A stretch of 64,000 nt of DNA from Burkholderia lata. GTDB taxonomy: Bacteria; Pseudomonadota; Gammaproteobacteria; Burkholderiales; Burkholderiaceae. Every line of letters starts with the position of its first letter. Positions within the stretch are counted from its first letter, which is position 1. The notes under the pieces were generated by a model, which was not told the DNA's origin, ran no database searches, and saw only the letters and a program-made list of their open reading frames with translations. Made by a program: the position numbers and the translations under genes. Of this stretch, positions 35,170 through 45,463 are shown piece after piece. The DNA is taken from assembly GCF_902499335.1 (NCBI RefSeq), contig NZ_CABVQK010000006.1, positions 248,001 to 312,000 of the forward strand, written 5' to 3'.

Positions 35170-36366
35170 TCAGAACTTGTGCCGCAGCCCCAGTGCGACG
35201 ACGACCTGGTTGCTGTTTGCCGACGGCGTCAGCGTCCAGACGGTCGCGTTGAACGCGGGATTGCCGTTGCCGCCGCTCACGCTCTGGTAGACGCCTTCGA
35301 GATACGCATCGGTGCGCTTCGACAGCGCATAGTCGGCTTGTGCGACGACCTGGTTCCATTTCGGGCGGGTCTGGCCGGTGCGCGTGTCGAAGCGGCCCAT
35401 CGTGTACGTGTACGCGGCCGAGAGGCTCAACGCACGCGTGACGAAGAAGCGCCCGTCGACCGTGAAGTTGTCGAACACCAGCGATTCCCCCTTCAGCGGC
35501 GCGATGCTGCCGCCCTGGAGCACGCCCGTCACGCCGTCGGTGGTCGAGTGCGACCATGCGGCGCCGACCGAATGCGGCCCGAACGCATACCGGCCGGCCG
35601 CGGCCCAGATCTGCTGGTTGCCGCCCGTGATCGTCGCCGAGCCGTCGACCGTGCTCAGCGCGCCGTTCGGGTTAGGGGCATTGCGGTCGCGGCTGATCTT
35701 CAGGTAGCCGGCGCCGAGCTTCAGCGGCCCGTTCGCATACGACACGCCCGCGCTCCACGCCGCGTTGTTGGAGAACTGGCCGGCCGTATTCGAGAACCCG
35801 TACATCGCGCCGAACGTCAGCCCGCGGTACGTCGGGCTCGTGTACTTCACCGCCTGGTTGATGCGGAGGTTGCGGTTCGAATCGTCGTTGTCGTACGGAT
35901 GCACCGCGAGGTTGCCGCCCCAGCCGGGGCCGGACGCGCCGAGCGGCGTCACGAAATCGAGGATCAGGTCGTACTGGCGGCCGAACGTGAGCGTGCCGGC
36001 CGTCTGCGAGCTCAGGCCGATCCATGCCTGGCGGCCGAACATGTCGACGCCTTTCTGCGACAGCGCGCCGGTGGTGCCCGAGAAGCCGTTTTCGAGCGTG
36101 AAGACCGCGGCCGTCCCGCCGCCGAGATCCTCGCGGCCGCGCAGCCCCCAGCGCGACGCGTTCAGTGCGCCGCTCGTCATCGCGACGGTGCCGCTGCCCG
36201 GCGAGCCGGCGCCGTGCGTGCGCTGGTTGGTCGCGTAGGTGATCGACGTGTCGATCAGGCCGTACAGCGTCACGCTGCTCTGTGCGTGTACACCGCCCGA
36301 CGCGAGGGCGGTCAGGCAGGTGGCGATGGCGGTCCCCGCGAGTCGAGTGCTGGCGTGCTTGTTCAT
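35170..36366 (-). CDS. Gram-negative trimeric porin
   Basis: Outer-membrane general diffusion porin of the Burkholderia/Neisseria type, about 398 residues. Signal peptide MNKHASTRLAGTAIATCLTALASGGVHA, then the hallmark SSVTLYGLIDTSITYATNQ, RWGLRGREDLGGGTAAVFTLENGF and GRQAWIGLSSQTAGTLTFGRQYD. It ends in the outer-membrane signature with a C-terminal Phe (LGLRHKF). The start at 36366 gives a standard signal; an in-frame ATG at 36381 is possible. It is monocistronic with its own terminator. Its placement next to the guanidine binding-protein gene may be chance. Confidence 0.93.
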   Translation of the reverse strand: MNKHASTRLAGTAIATCLTALASGGVHAQSSVTLYGLIDTSITYATNQRTHGAGSPGSGTVAMTSGALNASRWGLRGREDLGGGTAAVFTLENGFSGTTGALSQKGVDMFGRQAWIGLSSQTAGTLTFGRQYDLILDFVTPLGASGPGWGGNLAVHPYDNDDSNRNLRINQAVKYTSPTYRGLTFGAMYGFSNTAGQFSNNAAWSAGVSYANGPLKLGAGYLKISRDRNAPNPNGALSTVDGSATITGGNQQIWAAAGRYAFGPHSVGAAWSHSTTDGVTGVLQGGSIAPLKGESLVFDNFTVDGRFFVTRALSLSAAYTYTMGRFDTRTGQTRPKWNQVVAQADYALSKRTDAYLEGVYQSVSGGNGNPAFNATVWTLTPSANSNQVVVALGLRHKF

Positions 36367-36579
36367 CGTGTAGGAATGCATAGGAGTTTTTATCGTTTTC
36401 CCGGCCCGGTGGCCGGCGGATCGAGCGGCCATTATTGGAGATCGTGTGGCGGTCGATTAAGGCGTTGCACAGGAAAGGTCCTCTGCGAAATCGCGCAGAA
36501 TCGCGGCGCGGCGGCAACAGGAGGATGTGCGTGTGCGACCGCGTGCGGGGCCGGCGCACGAAGCCCGGCCCCGCGTTCG

Positions 36580-37602
36580 TCAATGCGGTGCAACCAGGCG
36601 CGGGTCGATATACGCGTCGATGTCCTGCGACTGCTTGTACACGGCGTTGCGCACGTTGAACGCATTCGCGTTGCGCGTCGAGCCGTAGATCGAGTCGAGC
36701 CCGTCACCCTTGCGGAACGCGCGCTTCGCGGCAGCCTCGTCGAGCAGGTGCGTGCCTTTCAGCAGCGGGAGGTATTGCTCCGGCGCGAGCCCGACGCGTG
36801 CGGACATGATCCTGACCGCGTCGGCCTGCGTCTTCGGATCGTTGATGTAGGCGACGCAGCGATACCAGACCTTGATCACCTTGGCCCAGTCGGCACGGCG
36901 CGCGGCGAGGCTCGCCGGCGCGACCGTGATCGCGTCGTAGATCAGCCCTGGCGCATCCGCCGACGTGAAGATCGCGCGTGCGCCCGGGGCGCGCTTCAAC
37001 GCCTCGCCGGCGTTCGGCTGCCACGCGGCCACCGCGGCAATGTCGGTCGATGAACCGAGCACCTGCGGCAGTTCGTTGGTTTTGGCGTTTACGAGCGTCA
37101 CGTCGCCGTCCTTCAGCCCGTGCTGTTGCAGCGCGGTTTCGAGCAGCAGGTGATCGACGAGACCGAGTTCGACGCCGACCTTCTTGCCCTTCAGCGCCTC
37201 GACGCTGCGCAGCGGCGGCTTGGCGACGATCATGTCGTTGCCGGCGGAATAATCGGTGAGCAGGATCATCACGTTCTTCGCGCCCGCCGCGCCCGTCACG
37301 AGCGCATCGCCGTTCGTTGCCGCGACCGCGTCGAGCTTGCCCGCGGAAAACGCGTCGAGCGATGCCGAGTAATCGAACCATTCGAAATCGACATCGACGC
37401 CGGCCTCCTTGAACCAGCCCTTGTCGAGCGCGACCTGGAACGCGACCCAGCCGGGCCAGTCGCTGTAGCCGATCTTGAGCGGCGCTGCCGCGTGCGCGGC
37501 GGGTGCCATGAGTAGCGTGGCGGCCGTGGCAGCGGCCCCCAATGCGTGACGGACGGAACGGCGGGACAGCAGGCGGCGGAGCGCCAGGGCGGGGCGGGTC
37601 AT
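36580..37602 (-). CDS. guanidine/urea-carboxylase-associated ABC substrate-binding protein
   Basis: Periplasmic binding protein of 340 residues in the NitT/TauT (SsuA/THI5-like) fold, of the subgroup annotated as putative urea ABC transporter binding protein. Signal peptide RHALGAAATAATLLMAPAAHAA, then LKIGYSDWPGWVAFQVALDKGWFKEAGVDVDFEWFDYSASLDAF. GGAG sits 8 bases before the ATG at 37602. A guanidine-I riboswitch lies in its leader, so guanidine, not urea, is the likely ligand. Its permease and ATPase are encoded 8-10 kb away in the divergent operon under a second copy of the same riboswitch. Confidence 0.88.
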   Translation of the reverse strand: MTRPALALRRLLSRRSVRHALGAAATAATLLMAPAAHAAAPLKIGYSDWPGWVAFQVALDKGWFKEAGVDVDFEWFDYSASLDAFSAGKLDAVAATNGDALVTGAAGAKNVMILLTDYSAGNDMIVAKPPLRSVEALKGKKVGVELGLVDHLLLETALQQHGLKDGDVTLVNAKTNELPQVLGSSTDIAAVAAWQPNAGEALKRAPGARAIFTSADAPGLIYDAITVAPASLAARRADWAKVIKVWYRCVAYINDPKTQADAVRIMSARVGLAPEQYLPLLKGTHLLDEAAAKRAFRKGDGLDSIYGSTRNANAFNVRNAVYKQSQDIDAYIDPRLVAPH

Positions 37603-37737
37603 CGTTTTCTCCAGGAGACCGGGATCGGGATCGTCGATACGGACCATGCCGATGCACGGTCCGGCCGCGTGGCCGGTTCCTGCGGATGCGGAACGAATGA
37701 AGCGGCCACGGAGAGGCGCGACGGCCGTTGCCATCGC

Positions 37738-37858
37738 CAATCTCCCGGGCTTTTGTCCCGCCGTGTAGCGCGTGCGTGTCCGGTCTCGCGATCGGACGAA
37801 CCCGCGCCGGGCTGCTCTCGGACCAGACGTTCGATGAACCGGAACCCTAGCACCCCTA
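37738..37858 (-). ncRNA. guanidine-I (ykkC-type) riboswitch, leftward
   Basis: On the minus strand the conserved blocks of this class are present in order: CTAGGGTTCCGG, CTGGTCCGAGAGC, and CTACACGGCGGGACAAAAGC followed by CCGGGAG. These match the class consensus, in which the ligand pocket is formed by the CTAGGGTTCCG and ACGG...AAAAGCCCGGGAG segments. It lies 135 bp before the binding-protein start. In this class, guanidine binding turns expression on. Confidence 0.92.
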
Positions 37859-38299
37859 AGATGCGACGCCGCCGCACCTCTCGGCGTCATGCCGAGCGAG
37901 AAGCGTGCCAACGGCGCGCGGCGGGTGGACTCAGCGGCGGCGCGACGTGCGCTGCAGTTCGATGAAGCGGGCGGAGAAGAGCGCGCTCAGCGCGCGCCGG
38001 AGCAGGTCGAGCTTGTTCATGAGGTGTCGCGTAACGAGTGAAGGTGCATGCATCGAGCAATGCCCATGCCATCGCCGATCGTGTCGTGCAGGCGGGCGCG
38101 GCGCGCACTGCGCCGGTGCGGGAGCGCGTTTGCATGGTGCGCGGCACGCCCGCCGCGAGGGCAGCCATCCGAATCCGGTGCGGTGAGCGTCAACGCGCGC
38201 ATGCCGGGAAGCCGCGTGGCGTGGCGATTCCGCACACGCTGGCACGCAACTCGCTTAGTCGTTGCCCGAGAGGTGCGAAGCAATTTGCATCATCTTCAG
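37859..38299. other. divergent promoter region between two riboswitches
   Basis: About 440 bp that must hold both outward promoters. A 29-codon minus-strand frame (37931-38020) has no ribosome site and I do not call it. No operator-like palindrome was noticed. Confidence 0.4.
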
Positions 38300-38430
38300 G
38301 ATCGCTAGGGTTCCGGTCGTGCGGCGTTCGCGCCGCGCGATGGCTGGTCCGAGAGCAATCCGGTCTTGTCTTCTCCTCGATTCGAGGAAACGGCGAGGCT
38401 CCACGGAGGGATAAAAGCCCGGGAGGTCGC
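38300..38430 (+). ncRNA. guanidine-I (ykkC-type) riboswitch, rightward
   Basis: Contains CTAGGGTTCCGG at 38305, a hairpin of GCGGCG/CGCCGC, CTGGTCCGAGAGC at about 38344, a variable arm (TCCTCGATTCGAGGA) and CCACGGAGGGATAAAAGC with CCGGGAGG ending near 38426. All conserved parts of the class are seen. It lies 54 bp before the first gene of the guanidine degradation operon. Confidence 0.94.
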
Positions 38431-38484
38431 GATGTCGTTCGGTCGCCCTCTCACGCCTTTTGTCCAACCGACCACGGAGCCGCC

Positions 38485-39240
38485 ATGTCGCCGAGCCCCC
38501 AAGCCGTCCTTGCCCCGCCGCCACACGTCGTGTGGGAAGCGCTCATTCCCGCCGGAACCCACTGGTCCGGCATCCTGCGCCGCGGTCTCGCGCTGCGCAT
38601 CGTCGATATCGACGGCGGCGCGAACCTGTCCGCCGTGTTTCATCGCCAGGAAGACCTGCTCGAACGCTACAACATGGCCGACACGCTGAAGGCGCAGCAC
38701 ACCGCGCACCTCACGCGCGGCCATGCGCTGTACACGGACATGGGGCGCGTGATCGCATCGATCACGGCCGATACGCTCGGCTGGCACGACCCGCTCGGCG
38801 GCGTCGGCGATGCGCGGCTGTTCGCGCACAAGTACGGCACGACGTCGTACCAGGCCGATCGCAACGCGATGATCCGCAACGGCCGCGACAGCCTCGTGCT
38901 CGAACTTGCGAAATACGGGCTGTCGGCACGCGACCTCGTCGCGAACGTCAATTTCTTCAGCAAGCTCGACACACGCGACGACGGCGCGCTCGATTTCGTC
39001 GCCGGACATTCGCCGGCCGGCAGCGCCGTCGACCTGCGCTTCGAGATGAACACGCTGGCGGCGTTCTCGACGGCGCCGCATCCGCTCGATCCGCGCCCGG
39101 ACTATGCGCCGAAGGCCGTGAAGCTGATCGCGTACCGCGCGTATCCGGCGGATGGCGCGGCACCGGAAGACGACCCGTGCCGCCGCGCCTGCGCCGAGAA
39201 CACGCGCGGCTTCACCAACACCGATCGCCTGTTTGCGTAA
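38485..39240 (+). CDS. DUF1989 protein, carboxyguanidine deiminase subunit (larger)
   Basis: First gene of the guanidine operon, 251 residues. DUF1989 proteins next to urea/guanidine carboxylase were formerly called urea carboxylase-associated proteins; members have been shown to form a heteromeric carboxyguanidine deiminase (CgdAB) that yields allophanate and ammonia. It contains [39 protein letters not shown] and the late [11 protein letters not shown] with cysteines that may bind metal. CACGGAG precedes the ATG at 38485. It ends 11 bp before its partner. Which of CgdA or CgdB it is cannot be settled here. Confidence 0.9.
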   Translation: MSPSPQAVLAPPPHVVWEALIPAGTHWSGILRRGLALRIVDIDGGANLSAVFHRQEDLLERYNMADTLKAQHTAHLTRGHALYTDMGRVIASITADTLGWHDPLGGVGDARLFAHKYGTTSYQADRNAMIRNGRDSLVLELAKYGLSARDLVANVNFFSKLDTRDDGALDFVAGHSPAGSAVDLRFEMNTLAAFSTAPHPLDPRPDYAPKAVKLIAYRAYPADGAAPEDDPCRRACAENTRGFTNTDRLFA

Positions 39241-39251
39241 GGAGCCGAGCC

Positions 39252-39908
39252 ATGCCGATCATCGAAAGCCGTCTCGACCCACGCGACGCGATCCACGACA
39301 CCACGCTGAACGCGGGCGAACCGTGGCTGCACGAGCTGAAGCGCGGACAAGTCTTCCGCATCCTCGACCTGGAGGGCAACCAGGCCGTCGACACGCTGTT
39401 CTACCGCTCCGACGAGCCCGAAGAGCGTTACAGCGCGCAGGACACCATCCGCGCACAGCGCAACCTGTACCTGAGCGCGGGCAGCGTGCTGCTGTCGAGC
39501 CGGGGCAACCCGATGGTGACGATCGTCGCCGATACCTGCGGCCGTCACGACACGCTCGGCGGCGCCTGCGCGGCCGAGAGCAACACCGTGCGCTATGCGC
39601 TCGACAAGCGGCACATGCACAACTGCCGCGACAGCTTCCTCAACGCGATCGCGCACTGCACGTGCGGCGCGGGCGCGCGGCTCACCAAGCGCGACCTCGT
39701 CGGCAACGTCAACTTCTTCATGAACGTGCCCGTCACGCCGCTCGGCGGGCTGACCTTCGAGGACGGCATTTCCGCACCGGGCAAGTACGTCGAGATGCGC
39801 GCGGAGATGGACGTCACGGTGCTGATCTCGAACTGTCCGCAGCTCAACAATCCGTGCAACGGGTACAACCCGACGCCGGTGCGCCTCACGGTCTGGGAGG
39901 CTGAATGA
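39252..39908 (+). CDS. DUF1989 protein, carboxyguanidine deiminase subunit (smaller)
   Basis: A 218-residue paralogue of the preceding protein, with which it should form the carboxyguanidine deiminase. Shared features are [55 protein letters not shown] and a C-terminal [18 protein letters not shown] with two cysteines, probably metal ligands. AAGGAG lies before the ATG at 39252. Its stop overlaps the carboxylase start (ATGA), indicating translational coupling and matched amounts of the two enzymes. Confidence 0.9.
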   Translation: MPIIESRLDPRDAIHDTTLNAGEPWLHELKRGQVFRILDLEGNQAVDTLFYRSDEPEERYSAQDTIRAQRNLYLSAGSVLLSSRGNPMVTIVADTCGRHDTLGGACAAESNTVRYALDKRHMHNCRDSFLNAIAHCTCGAGARLTKRDLVGNVNFFMNVPVTPLGGLTFEDGISAPGKYVEMRAEMDVTVLISNCPQLNNPCNGYNPTPVRLTVWEAE

Positions 39909-42900
39909 GATTCACGAAAGTCCTCGTCGCGAACCGCGGCGAAATCGCGTGCCGCGTGATCCGCACGCTGAAGCGGCTCGGGATCGCGTCGGTCGCGATC
40001 TACTCCGACGCCGACCGCGATGCGCGCCACGTGGCGCTCGCCGACGAAGCCGTGCGGGTCGGCCCCGCACCGGCGGCGGAGAGCTACCTGAATGTCGCGG
40101 CGATCCTCGCCGCCGCGCGCGAGACCGGCGCACAGGCCGTGCATCCGGGCTACGGCTTCCTGTCCGAGCACGCCGGCTTCGCCGACGCATGCGAAGCCGC
40201 GGGCCTGCGCTTCATCGGGCCGCGTGGCGACCAGATGCGCGCGTTCGGCCTCAAGCACACCGCGCGCGAGCTCGCCGCTGCGCAGGGCGTCGCGCTGCTC
40301 CCGGGCACGGGCCTGCTCGACGATGCACGGACGGCGCTCGCCGAAGCCGACGCGATCGGCTATCCGGTGATGCTGAAAAGCACCGCGGGCGGCGGCGGGA
40401 TCGGCATGTCCCTGTGCCGCGACGCCGCGCAGCTCGAAGCGGCGTTCGATTCCGTCGTGCGGCTCGGCGCCACGAACTTCGCGCATGCGGGCGTGTATCT
40501 CGAGAAGTTCGTCGAGCACGCGCGGCACATCGAAGTGCAGATCTTCGGCGACGGCCGTGGCGATGCGATCGCGCTCGGCGAACGCGATTGCTCGGTGCAG
40601 CGCCGCAACCAGAAAGTGATCGAGGAAACGCCCGCGCCGGGCCTGACCGATGAAGAGCGCGCCGCGTTGCACGCGAGTGCGGTGCGGCTTGCCCGCGCGG
40701 TCGGCTATGCGTCGGCCGGCACGGTCGAATTCGTGTTCGACGCGAACACGCGCCGGTTCTATTTCCTCGAGGTGAACACGCGGTTGCAGGTCGAGCATTG
40801 CGTGACCGAAGCGGTGACGGGCATCGATCTCGTGGAATGGATGATCCTCCAGGCGGAGGGCGACCTGCCGCCGCTCGCCACGCTCGCCGTCGCGCCGCGC
40901 GGCGCGAGCATCCAGGTGCGGCTCTATGCGGAGGATCCGCACAAGCAGTTCCTGCCGAGCGCGGGGCTGCTGACGCATGTCGCGTTTCCGGACGACGTGC
41001 GCGTCGACGGATGGATCGAGGCGGGCACCGAGATCAGCGCGCACTACGATCCGTTGCTTGCGAAGCTGATCGTGCATGGCGCTACGCGCCGCGACGCGCT
41101 GGCCGCGCTGCGGGGCGCACTGTCGCGCACGGAGCTGTACGGTATCGAAACCAACCTCGACTATCTGCGCGCGATTGCCGGTTCGGACACGTTCGCGCGT
41201 GGCGCATCGACGACCGCCTTCCTGTCGCGCTTCGCGTTCGCGCCGCACACGATCGACGTGCTCGACGGCGGCGTGCAGACCACCGTGCAGCAGGCGCCCG
41301 GGCGAGTCGGCTACTGGAACGTCGGCGTGCCGCCGTCCGGTCCGATGGACGATCGCGCGTTCGCGCTCGCGAATGCGCTGCTCGACAATGCACGCGACGC
41401 GGCCGGGCTGGAATTCACGATGGTCGGCGCGATGTTGCGCTTCAACGCCGAGACGCTCTTCGTGCTCGGCGGCGCGCCGCTCGCGGCATCGCTCGATGGC
41501 GAACCCGCACCGTTCTGGCGGGTGCTGCGTGCGCGGCCCGGCGCGGTGCTGAAGCTGGGCGGCGTGACGGGCGCCGGCGTGCGCGCCTGCCTGGCCGTGA
41601 AAGGCGGCCTGCAGCTGCCCGACTATCTCGGCAGCAAGGCGACCTTCACGCTCGGCCAGTTCGGCGGCCACGCAGGGCGTGCGCTGCGCAAGGGCGACGT
41701 GCTGCACCTGGACGCGGAAGCCGGGCGCGGTGACGCGGGCGCAACGCTGGCCGCGGCGGACATCCCCGCGCTGACGCACGCGTGGACGCTCGGCGTGCTC
41801 GACGGCCCGCATGGTGCGCCGGATTTCTTTACGCCGGACGACATCGCGATGCTGTACGGCACGCAGTGGACGGTCCATTACAACTCGAGCCGGACCGGCA
41901 TCCGGCTGATCGGCCCGAAGCCGCAATGGGCACGCGCGGACGGCGGCGAAGCCGGCCTGCATCCGTCGAACATCCACGACAACGCGTATGCGATCGGCGC
42001 AGTCGATTTCACCGGCGACATGCCGGTGATCCTGGGCCCGGACGGCCCGAGCCTCGGCGGCTTCGTCTGCCCGGTGACGGTCGTGCACGACGAGTTGTGG
42101 AAGCTCGGGCAACTGCGGCCGGGCGATACCGTGCAGTTCCTGCGCGCCCGCGTGTCAACCGAGCCCGCTGCCGACGCGGTTGGGCGTCGGGCACCCACCG
42201 GCGCGCCGGGCGATTGCGTGCTGCATCGCGACCCGTCGGCCGGCGGCGGCATCGGCGTGGTCTACCGGCGCTCGGGCGACCGGAACGTGCTGGTCGAATA
42301 CGGGCCGCTCGTGCTCGACCTGAACCTGCGCTTTCGCGTGCATGCGCTGATGTGCTGGCTCGACGCGCACCGTCTGCCCGGCATGCTCGACCTGACGCCG
42401 GGGATCCGTTCGCTGCAGGTGCAGTTCGACGCGCGGACCCTGCCGCTCGACACGCTGCTCGCGCATCTGCAGGTGGCCGAGCGCGAGTTGCCCGAAGTCG
42501 CCGACATGCGCGTGCCGAACCGCATCGTGCATCTGCCGTTGTCGTGGGACGATCCGTCGACGCGCATCGCGATCGAGCGCTACATGCAGTCGGTGCGGCC
42601 CGATGCGCCGTGGTGCCCGAGCAATATCGAGTTCATCCGGCGGATGAACGGACTGGCCAGCATCGACGACGTGAAGCGCGTCGTGTTCGACGCCCGCTAT
42701 CTCGTGATGGGCCTCGGCGACGTGTACCTCGGTGCGCCGGTCGCGACGCCGATCGATCCGCGCCACCGGCTCGTCACCACGAAGTACAACCCCGCGCGTA
42801 CCTGGACGCCGGAAAACGCGGTCGGGATCGGCGGCGCGTATCTGTGCGTGTACGGGATGGAAGGGCCCGGCGGCTATCAGTTCGTCGGCCGCACCGTCCA

Positions 42901-43495
42901 GATGTGGAACCGCCACCGCACCACGCGCGAGTTCGAAGCCGGCAAGCCGTGGCTGCTGCGCTTCTTTGACGAGATTCGCTTCTACGAAGTCAGCGAGGCC
43001 GAGCTGGCGGAACTGCGCGCGGATTTCGTCGCGGGGCGCGCCGGGCTGAAGATCGAGGAATCGGTGTTCGATCTTGGCGAATACAACCGCTTCCTGCGCG
43101 ACGAGGCGGATTCGATCGCCGCGTTCAAGACCTCGCAGCAGACGGCGTTCGAAGCGGAGCGCGAACGGTGGCGGGTGGCCGGGCACGCCGAATACGTTGG
43201 CGACGCGGCGCAGGGCGATGCGGACGCCGCGCGGGAAGCCGGCGCGCTCGCCGATACGCAACGTGCGATTGCCGCGGACGTTTCGGGCAGCGTGTGGAAG
43301 GTGCTGGTCGAAGCCGGAGAGCGCGTGACCGAAGGGCAGGTCGTCGCGATCGTCGAGTCGATGAAGATGGAGGTCGCGGTGACGGCGACGGAAGACGGCA
43401 CGATCGAGACGGTCGATTGCGCGCCGGGCGCGGCGGTGGTGGCCGGCCAGCGGCTGATGGTGATGAAGGCGGGCGCCGCCGAGGAGGTTGCATGA
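39905..43495 (+). CDS. biotin-dependent guanidine/urea carboxylase
   Basis: Single-chain biotin enzyme, 1196 residues, that carboxylates guanidine (or urea) using ATP and bicarbonate. Domains: biotin carboxylase at about 1-445 ([43 protein letters not shown]), KipA/KipI-like carboxyltransferase at about 450-1100 ([36 protein letters not shown]), and a biotin carrier at the C-terminus with Lys1154 in ESMKMEV. Length is standard for bacterial members. The riboswitch, the DUF1989 partners and allophanate hydrolase make guanidine the likely true substrate. The start overlaps the previous stop, and its own stop overlaps the allophanate hydrolase start. Confidence 0.94.
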   Translation: MRFTKVLVANRGEIACRVIRTLKRLGIASVAIYSDADRDARHVALADEAVRVGPAPAAESYLNVAAILAAARETGAQAVHPGYGFLSEHAGFADACEAAGLRFIGPRGDQMRAFGLKHTARELAAAQGVALLPGTGLLDDARTALAEADAIGYPVMLKSTAGGGGIGMSLCRDAAQLEAAFDSVVRLGATNFAHAGVYLEKFVEHARHIEVQIFGDGRGDAIALGERDCSVQRRNQKVIEETPAPGLTDEERAALHASAVRLARAVGYASAGTVEFVFDANTRRFYFLEVNTRLQVEHCVTEAVTGIDLVEWMILQAEGDLPPLATLAVAPRGASIQVRLYAEDPHKQFLPSAGLLTHVAFPDDVRVDGWIEAGTEISAHYDPLLAKLIVHGATRRDALAALRGALSRTELYGIETNLDYLRAIAGSDTFARGASTTAFLSRFAFAPHTIDVLDGGVQTTVQQAPGRVGYWNVGVPPSGPMDDRAFALANALLDNARDAAGLEFTMVGAMLRFNAETLFVLGGAPLAASLDGEPAPFWRVLRARPGAVLKLGGVTGAGVRACLAVKGGLQLPDYLGSKATFTLGQFGGHAGRALRKGDVLHLDAEAGRGDAGATLAAADIPALTHAWTLGVLDGPHGAPDFFTPDDIAMLYGTQWTVHYNSSRTGIRLIGPKPQWARADGGEAGLHPSNIHDNAYAIGAVDFTGDMPVILGPDGPSLGGFVCPVTVVHDELWKLGQLRPGDTVQFLRARVSTEPAADAVGRRAPTGAPGDCVLHRDPSAGGGIGVVYRRSGDRNVLVEYGPLVLDLNLRFRVHALMCWLDAHRLPGMLDLTPGIRSLQVQFDARTLPLDTLLAHLQVAERELPEVADMRVPNRIVHLPLSWDDPSTRIAIERYMQSVRPDAPWCPSNIEFIRRMNGLASIDDVKRVVFDARYLVMGLGDVYLGAPVATPIDPRHRLVTTKYNPARTWTPENAVGIGGAYLCVYGMEGPGGYQFVGRTVQMWNRHRTTREFEAGKPWLLRFFDEIRFYEVSEAELAELRADFVAGRAGLKIEESVFDLGEYNRFLRDEADSIAAFKTSQQTAFEAERERWRVAGHAEYVGDAAQGDADAAREAGALADTQRAIAADVSGSVWKVLVEAGERVTEGQVVAIVESMKMEVAVTATEDGTIETVDCAPGAAVVAGQRLMVMKAGAAEEVA

Positions 43496-45399
43496 GCACG
43501 ACGGAACGTTCGATCTTGCCAGGCGTCCGCTCGATCGCGGCGCTGCGTGCGCGTTATGCGGCGGGCGACCTGACGCCGCAAGCGCTCGTCGGCGCGATCG
43601 CCGCGCATTTCGCCGCGGGCGATCCGCATCACGCGTGGATCCGGCCGCTGACGCACGCCGAGATGACGGTGTATGCCGACGCGCTGGCCGGGCGCGACAT
43701 CGCGTCATTGCCGCTGTACGGCGTGCCGTTCGCGATCAAGGACAACATCGACCTCGCCGGCATACCGACGACGGCAGCCTGCCCGGCCTACGCATACACG
43801 CCGGCGCGCAGCGCGCCCGTCGTCGAGCGGCTGATCGCGGCCGGCGCGATTCCGATCGGCAAGACCAACCTCGACCAGTTCGCGACCGGGTTGTCGGGCC
43901 AGCGCTCGCCTTATGGCGCGTGCCGCAATGCGCTCGATCCGCGTTATGCGTCGGGCGGCTCGAGCTCCGGGTCGGCGGTGGCCGTGGCGCTTGGCGTCGC
44001 GTCGTTCTCGCTGGGCACCGACACGGCCGGCTCCGGGCGCGTGCCGGCGGCGTTCCACGGGCTCGTCGGGCTCAAGCCGACCAAGGGCGTGCTGAGCACG
44101 CTCGGCGTCGTGCCGGCCTGCCGGTCGCTCGATTGCGTGTCGGTGTTCGCGCATTCGGCGGCCGACGCGCGGGCGGTGTTCGCCGCCGCGCACGGCGTGA
44201 CCGACGGCGATCCGTACGGACGCGCGTGGCAGCCGCTGCTGGGCGCGGACGGGCTCCGCGCGCAACCGGCGCGACCGTTCGGGCAGTTGCGCTTCGGTAC
44301 GCCGCGCGCCGATCAGCTTCAATTCTTCGGCGACGAATCGTATCGTGCCGCATGGCGCGCCGCGCTCGAGCACCTGCGAGCGACCGGGGCGCGGATCGTC
44401 GAGATCGATTTCAGCGCGTTCCTGGCTGCCGCGAGGCTGCTTTACGAAGGCCCGTGGGTCGCCGAACGGCTCGCCGCGATTGGCGCCTTCGCCGCGCGGG
44501 AGCCCGATGCGCTGCATCCGGTGATCCGCGAAATCGTCGGCGGCGCGTCACGCTTCAGCGCGGCCGATGCGTTCGCCGCGTTCGACATGCTCGCGACGTT
44601 GCGCGTCGAGGCCGGTCGCGCATGGGACGGACTGGACGCGATCGTCATGCCGACTTCGGCCACGACGGCGACCGTCGACGCACTCGAAGCCGACCCGATC
44701 GGCATCAATTCGCGATTTGGTTACTACACGAACTTCGTCAACCTGCTCGACCTGTCGGCGATCGCGGTGCCCGCCGGCCGCTGCGAAACCGGGCCGCATG
44801 CAGGGTTGCCGTTCGGCATCACGTTCGTCGGGCGCGCGCACGATGACGCGCGGCTGCTCGATCTTGCACAGGCGTGGACTGAAATGGGTGAACGCGGCGG
44901 AGGCGCGGGCGAGGGGGGCGATTTGCAGGCGGGTGTCGCCGGCGACGCGTGTGCAACGACGGCACCTGCGCCCGGCGTGTCCGACGGCGTCGTGCGCGTG
45001 GCGGTCGTCGGCGCGCATCTGCGCGGTGAACCGTTGAACGGGCAGCTCACGCAGCGAGGCGGACGTTTTGTTGCCGCGACGACGACGGCGCCCGCCTATC
45101 GTCTCTACGTGCTGTCCGCGGCGGCATCCGGCGGCGTTGCCAAGCCGGGCCTCGTGCGCGTGCCGGACGGCGGCGCGTCGATCGCGGTCGAGATCTGGGA
45201 GATGCCGGTCGACGCTTACGGCAGCTTCGTCGCCGGCATTGCCGATCCGCTCGGCATCGGCACGCTGACGCTCGCGGACGGCTCTCGGGTGCAGGGTTTC
45301 CTGTGTGAAAGCGCGGCGCTCGACGGCGCGCGGGACATCACGCACTTCGGCGGCTGGCGCGCTTACCGCGCGAGCGCCGCGAGCCACGCATTGCAATGA
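43492..45399 (+). CDS. atzF: allophanate hydrolase
   Basis: Amidase-signature enzyme of 635 residues that hydrolyses allophanate to ammonia and CO2, the last step of guanidine nitrogen release. The catalytic triad is visible: Lys83 in FAIKDNIDLAG and the serines of GGSSSGSAVAVALG (about 156-169). The C-terminal domain (about 490-635; VAVVGAHLRGEPLNGQL and YGSFVAGIADPLGIGTLTLADG) is the one linked to decarboxylation in AtzF-type enzymes. The two domains are joined by a Gly-rich linker (GERGGGAGEGG). GAGGAGG precedes the ATG, which overlaps the carboxylase stop. Confidence 0.95.
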   Translation: MSTTERSILPGVRSIAALRARYAAGDLTPQALVGAIAAHFAAGDPHHAWIRPLTHAEMTVYADALAGRDIASLPLYGVPFAIKDNIDLAGIPTTAACPAYAYTPARSAPVVERLIAAGAIPIGKTNLDQFATGLSGQRSPYGACRNALDPRYASGGSSSGSAVAVALGVASFSLGTDTAGSGRVPAAFHGLVGLKPTKGVLSTLGVVPACRSLDCVSVFAHSAADARAVFAAAHGVTDGDPYGRAWQPLLGADGLRAQPARPFGQLRFGTPRADQLQFFGDESYRAAWRAALEHLRATGARIVEIDFSAFLAAARLLYEGPWVAERLAAIGAFAAREPDALHPVIREIVGGASRFSAADAFAAFDMLATLRVEAGRAWDGLDAIVMPTSATTATVDALEADPIGINSRFGYYTNFVNLLDLSAIAVPAGRCETGPHAGLPFGITFVGRAHDDARLLDLAQAWTEMGERGGGAGEGGDLQAGVAGDACATTAPAPGVSDGVVRVAVVGAHLRGEPLNGQLTQRGGRFVAATTTAPAYRLYVLSAAASGGVAKPGLVRVPDGGASIAVEIWEMPVDAYGSFVAGIADPLGIGTLTLADGSRVQGFLCESAALDGARDITHFGGWRAYRASAASHALQ

Positions 45400-45463
45400 A
45401 CGTCCGGTCGCGCGGCGCCCCGGCATTCGCGCGACCGGCACCTGAAACGATACGGAGATTTTC

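Noticed and set aside
37931..38020. A 29-codon minus-strand frame between the riboswitches (MNKLDLLRRALSALF...)
   Set aside because: It reads like an amphipathic peptide but has no ribosome site or promoter evidence. It could be revisited with translation data.
39593..42112. An 839-codon frame antisense to the guanidine carboxylase
   Set aside because: Same GC-skew artefact; no ribosome site or recognisable domain.
39905..45399. Reading this as a urea amidolyase system
   Set aside because: Adjacent guanidine-I riboswitches and the DUF1989 deiminase pair point to guanidine. Urea activity cannot be excluded, only considered secondary.
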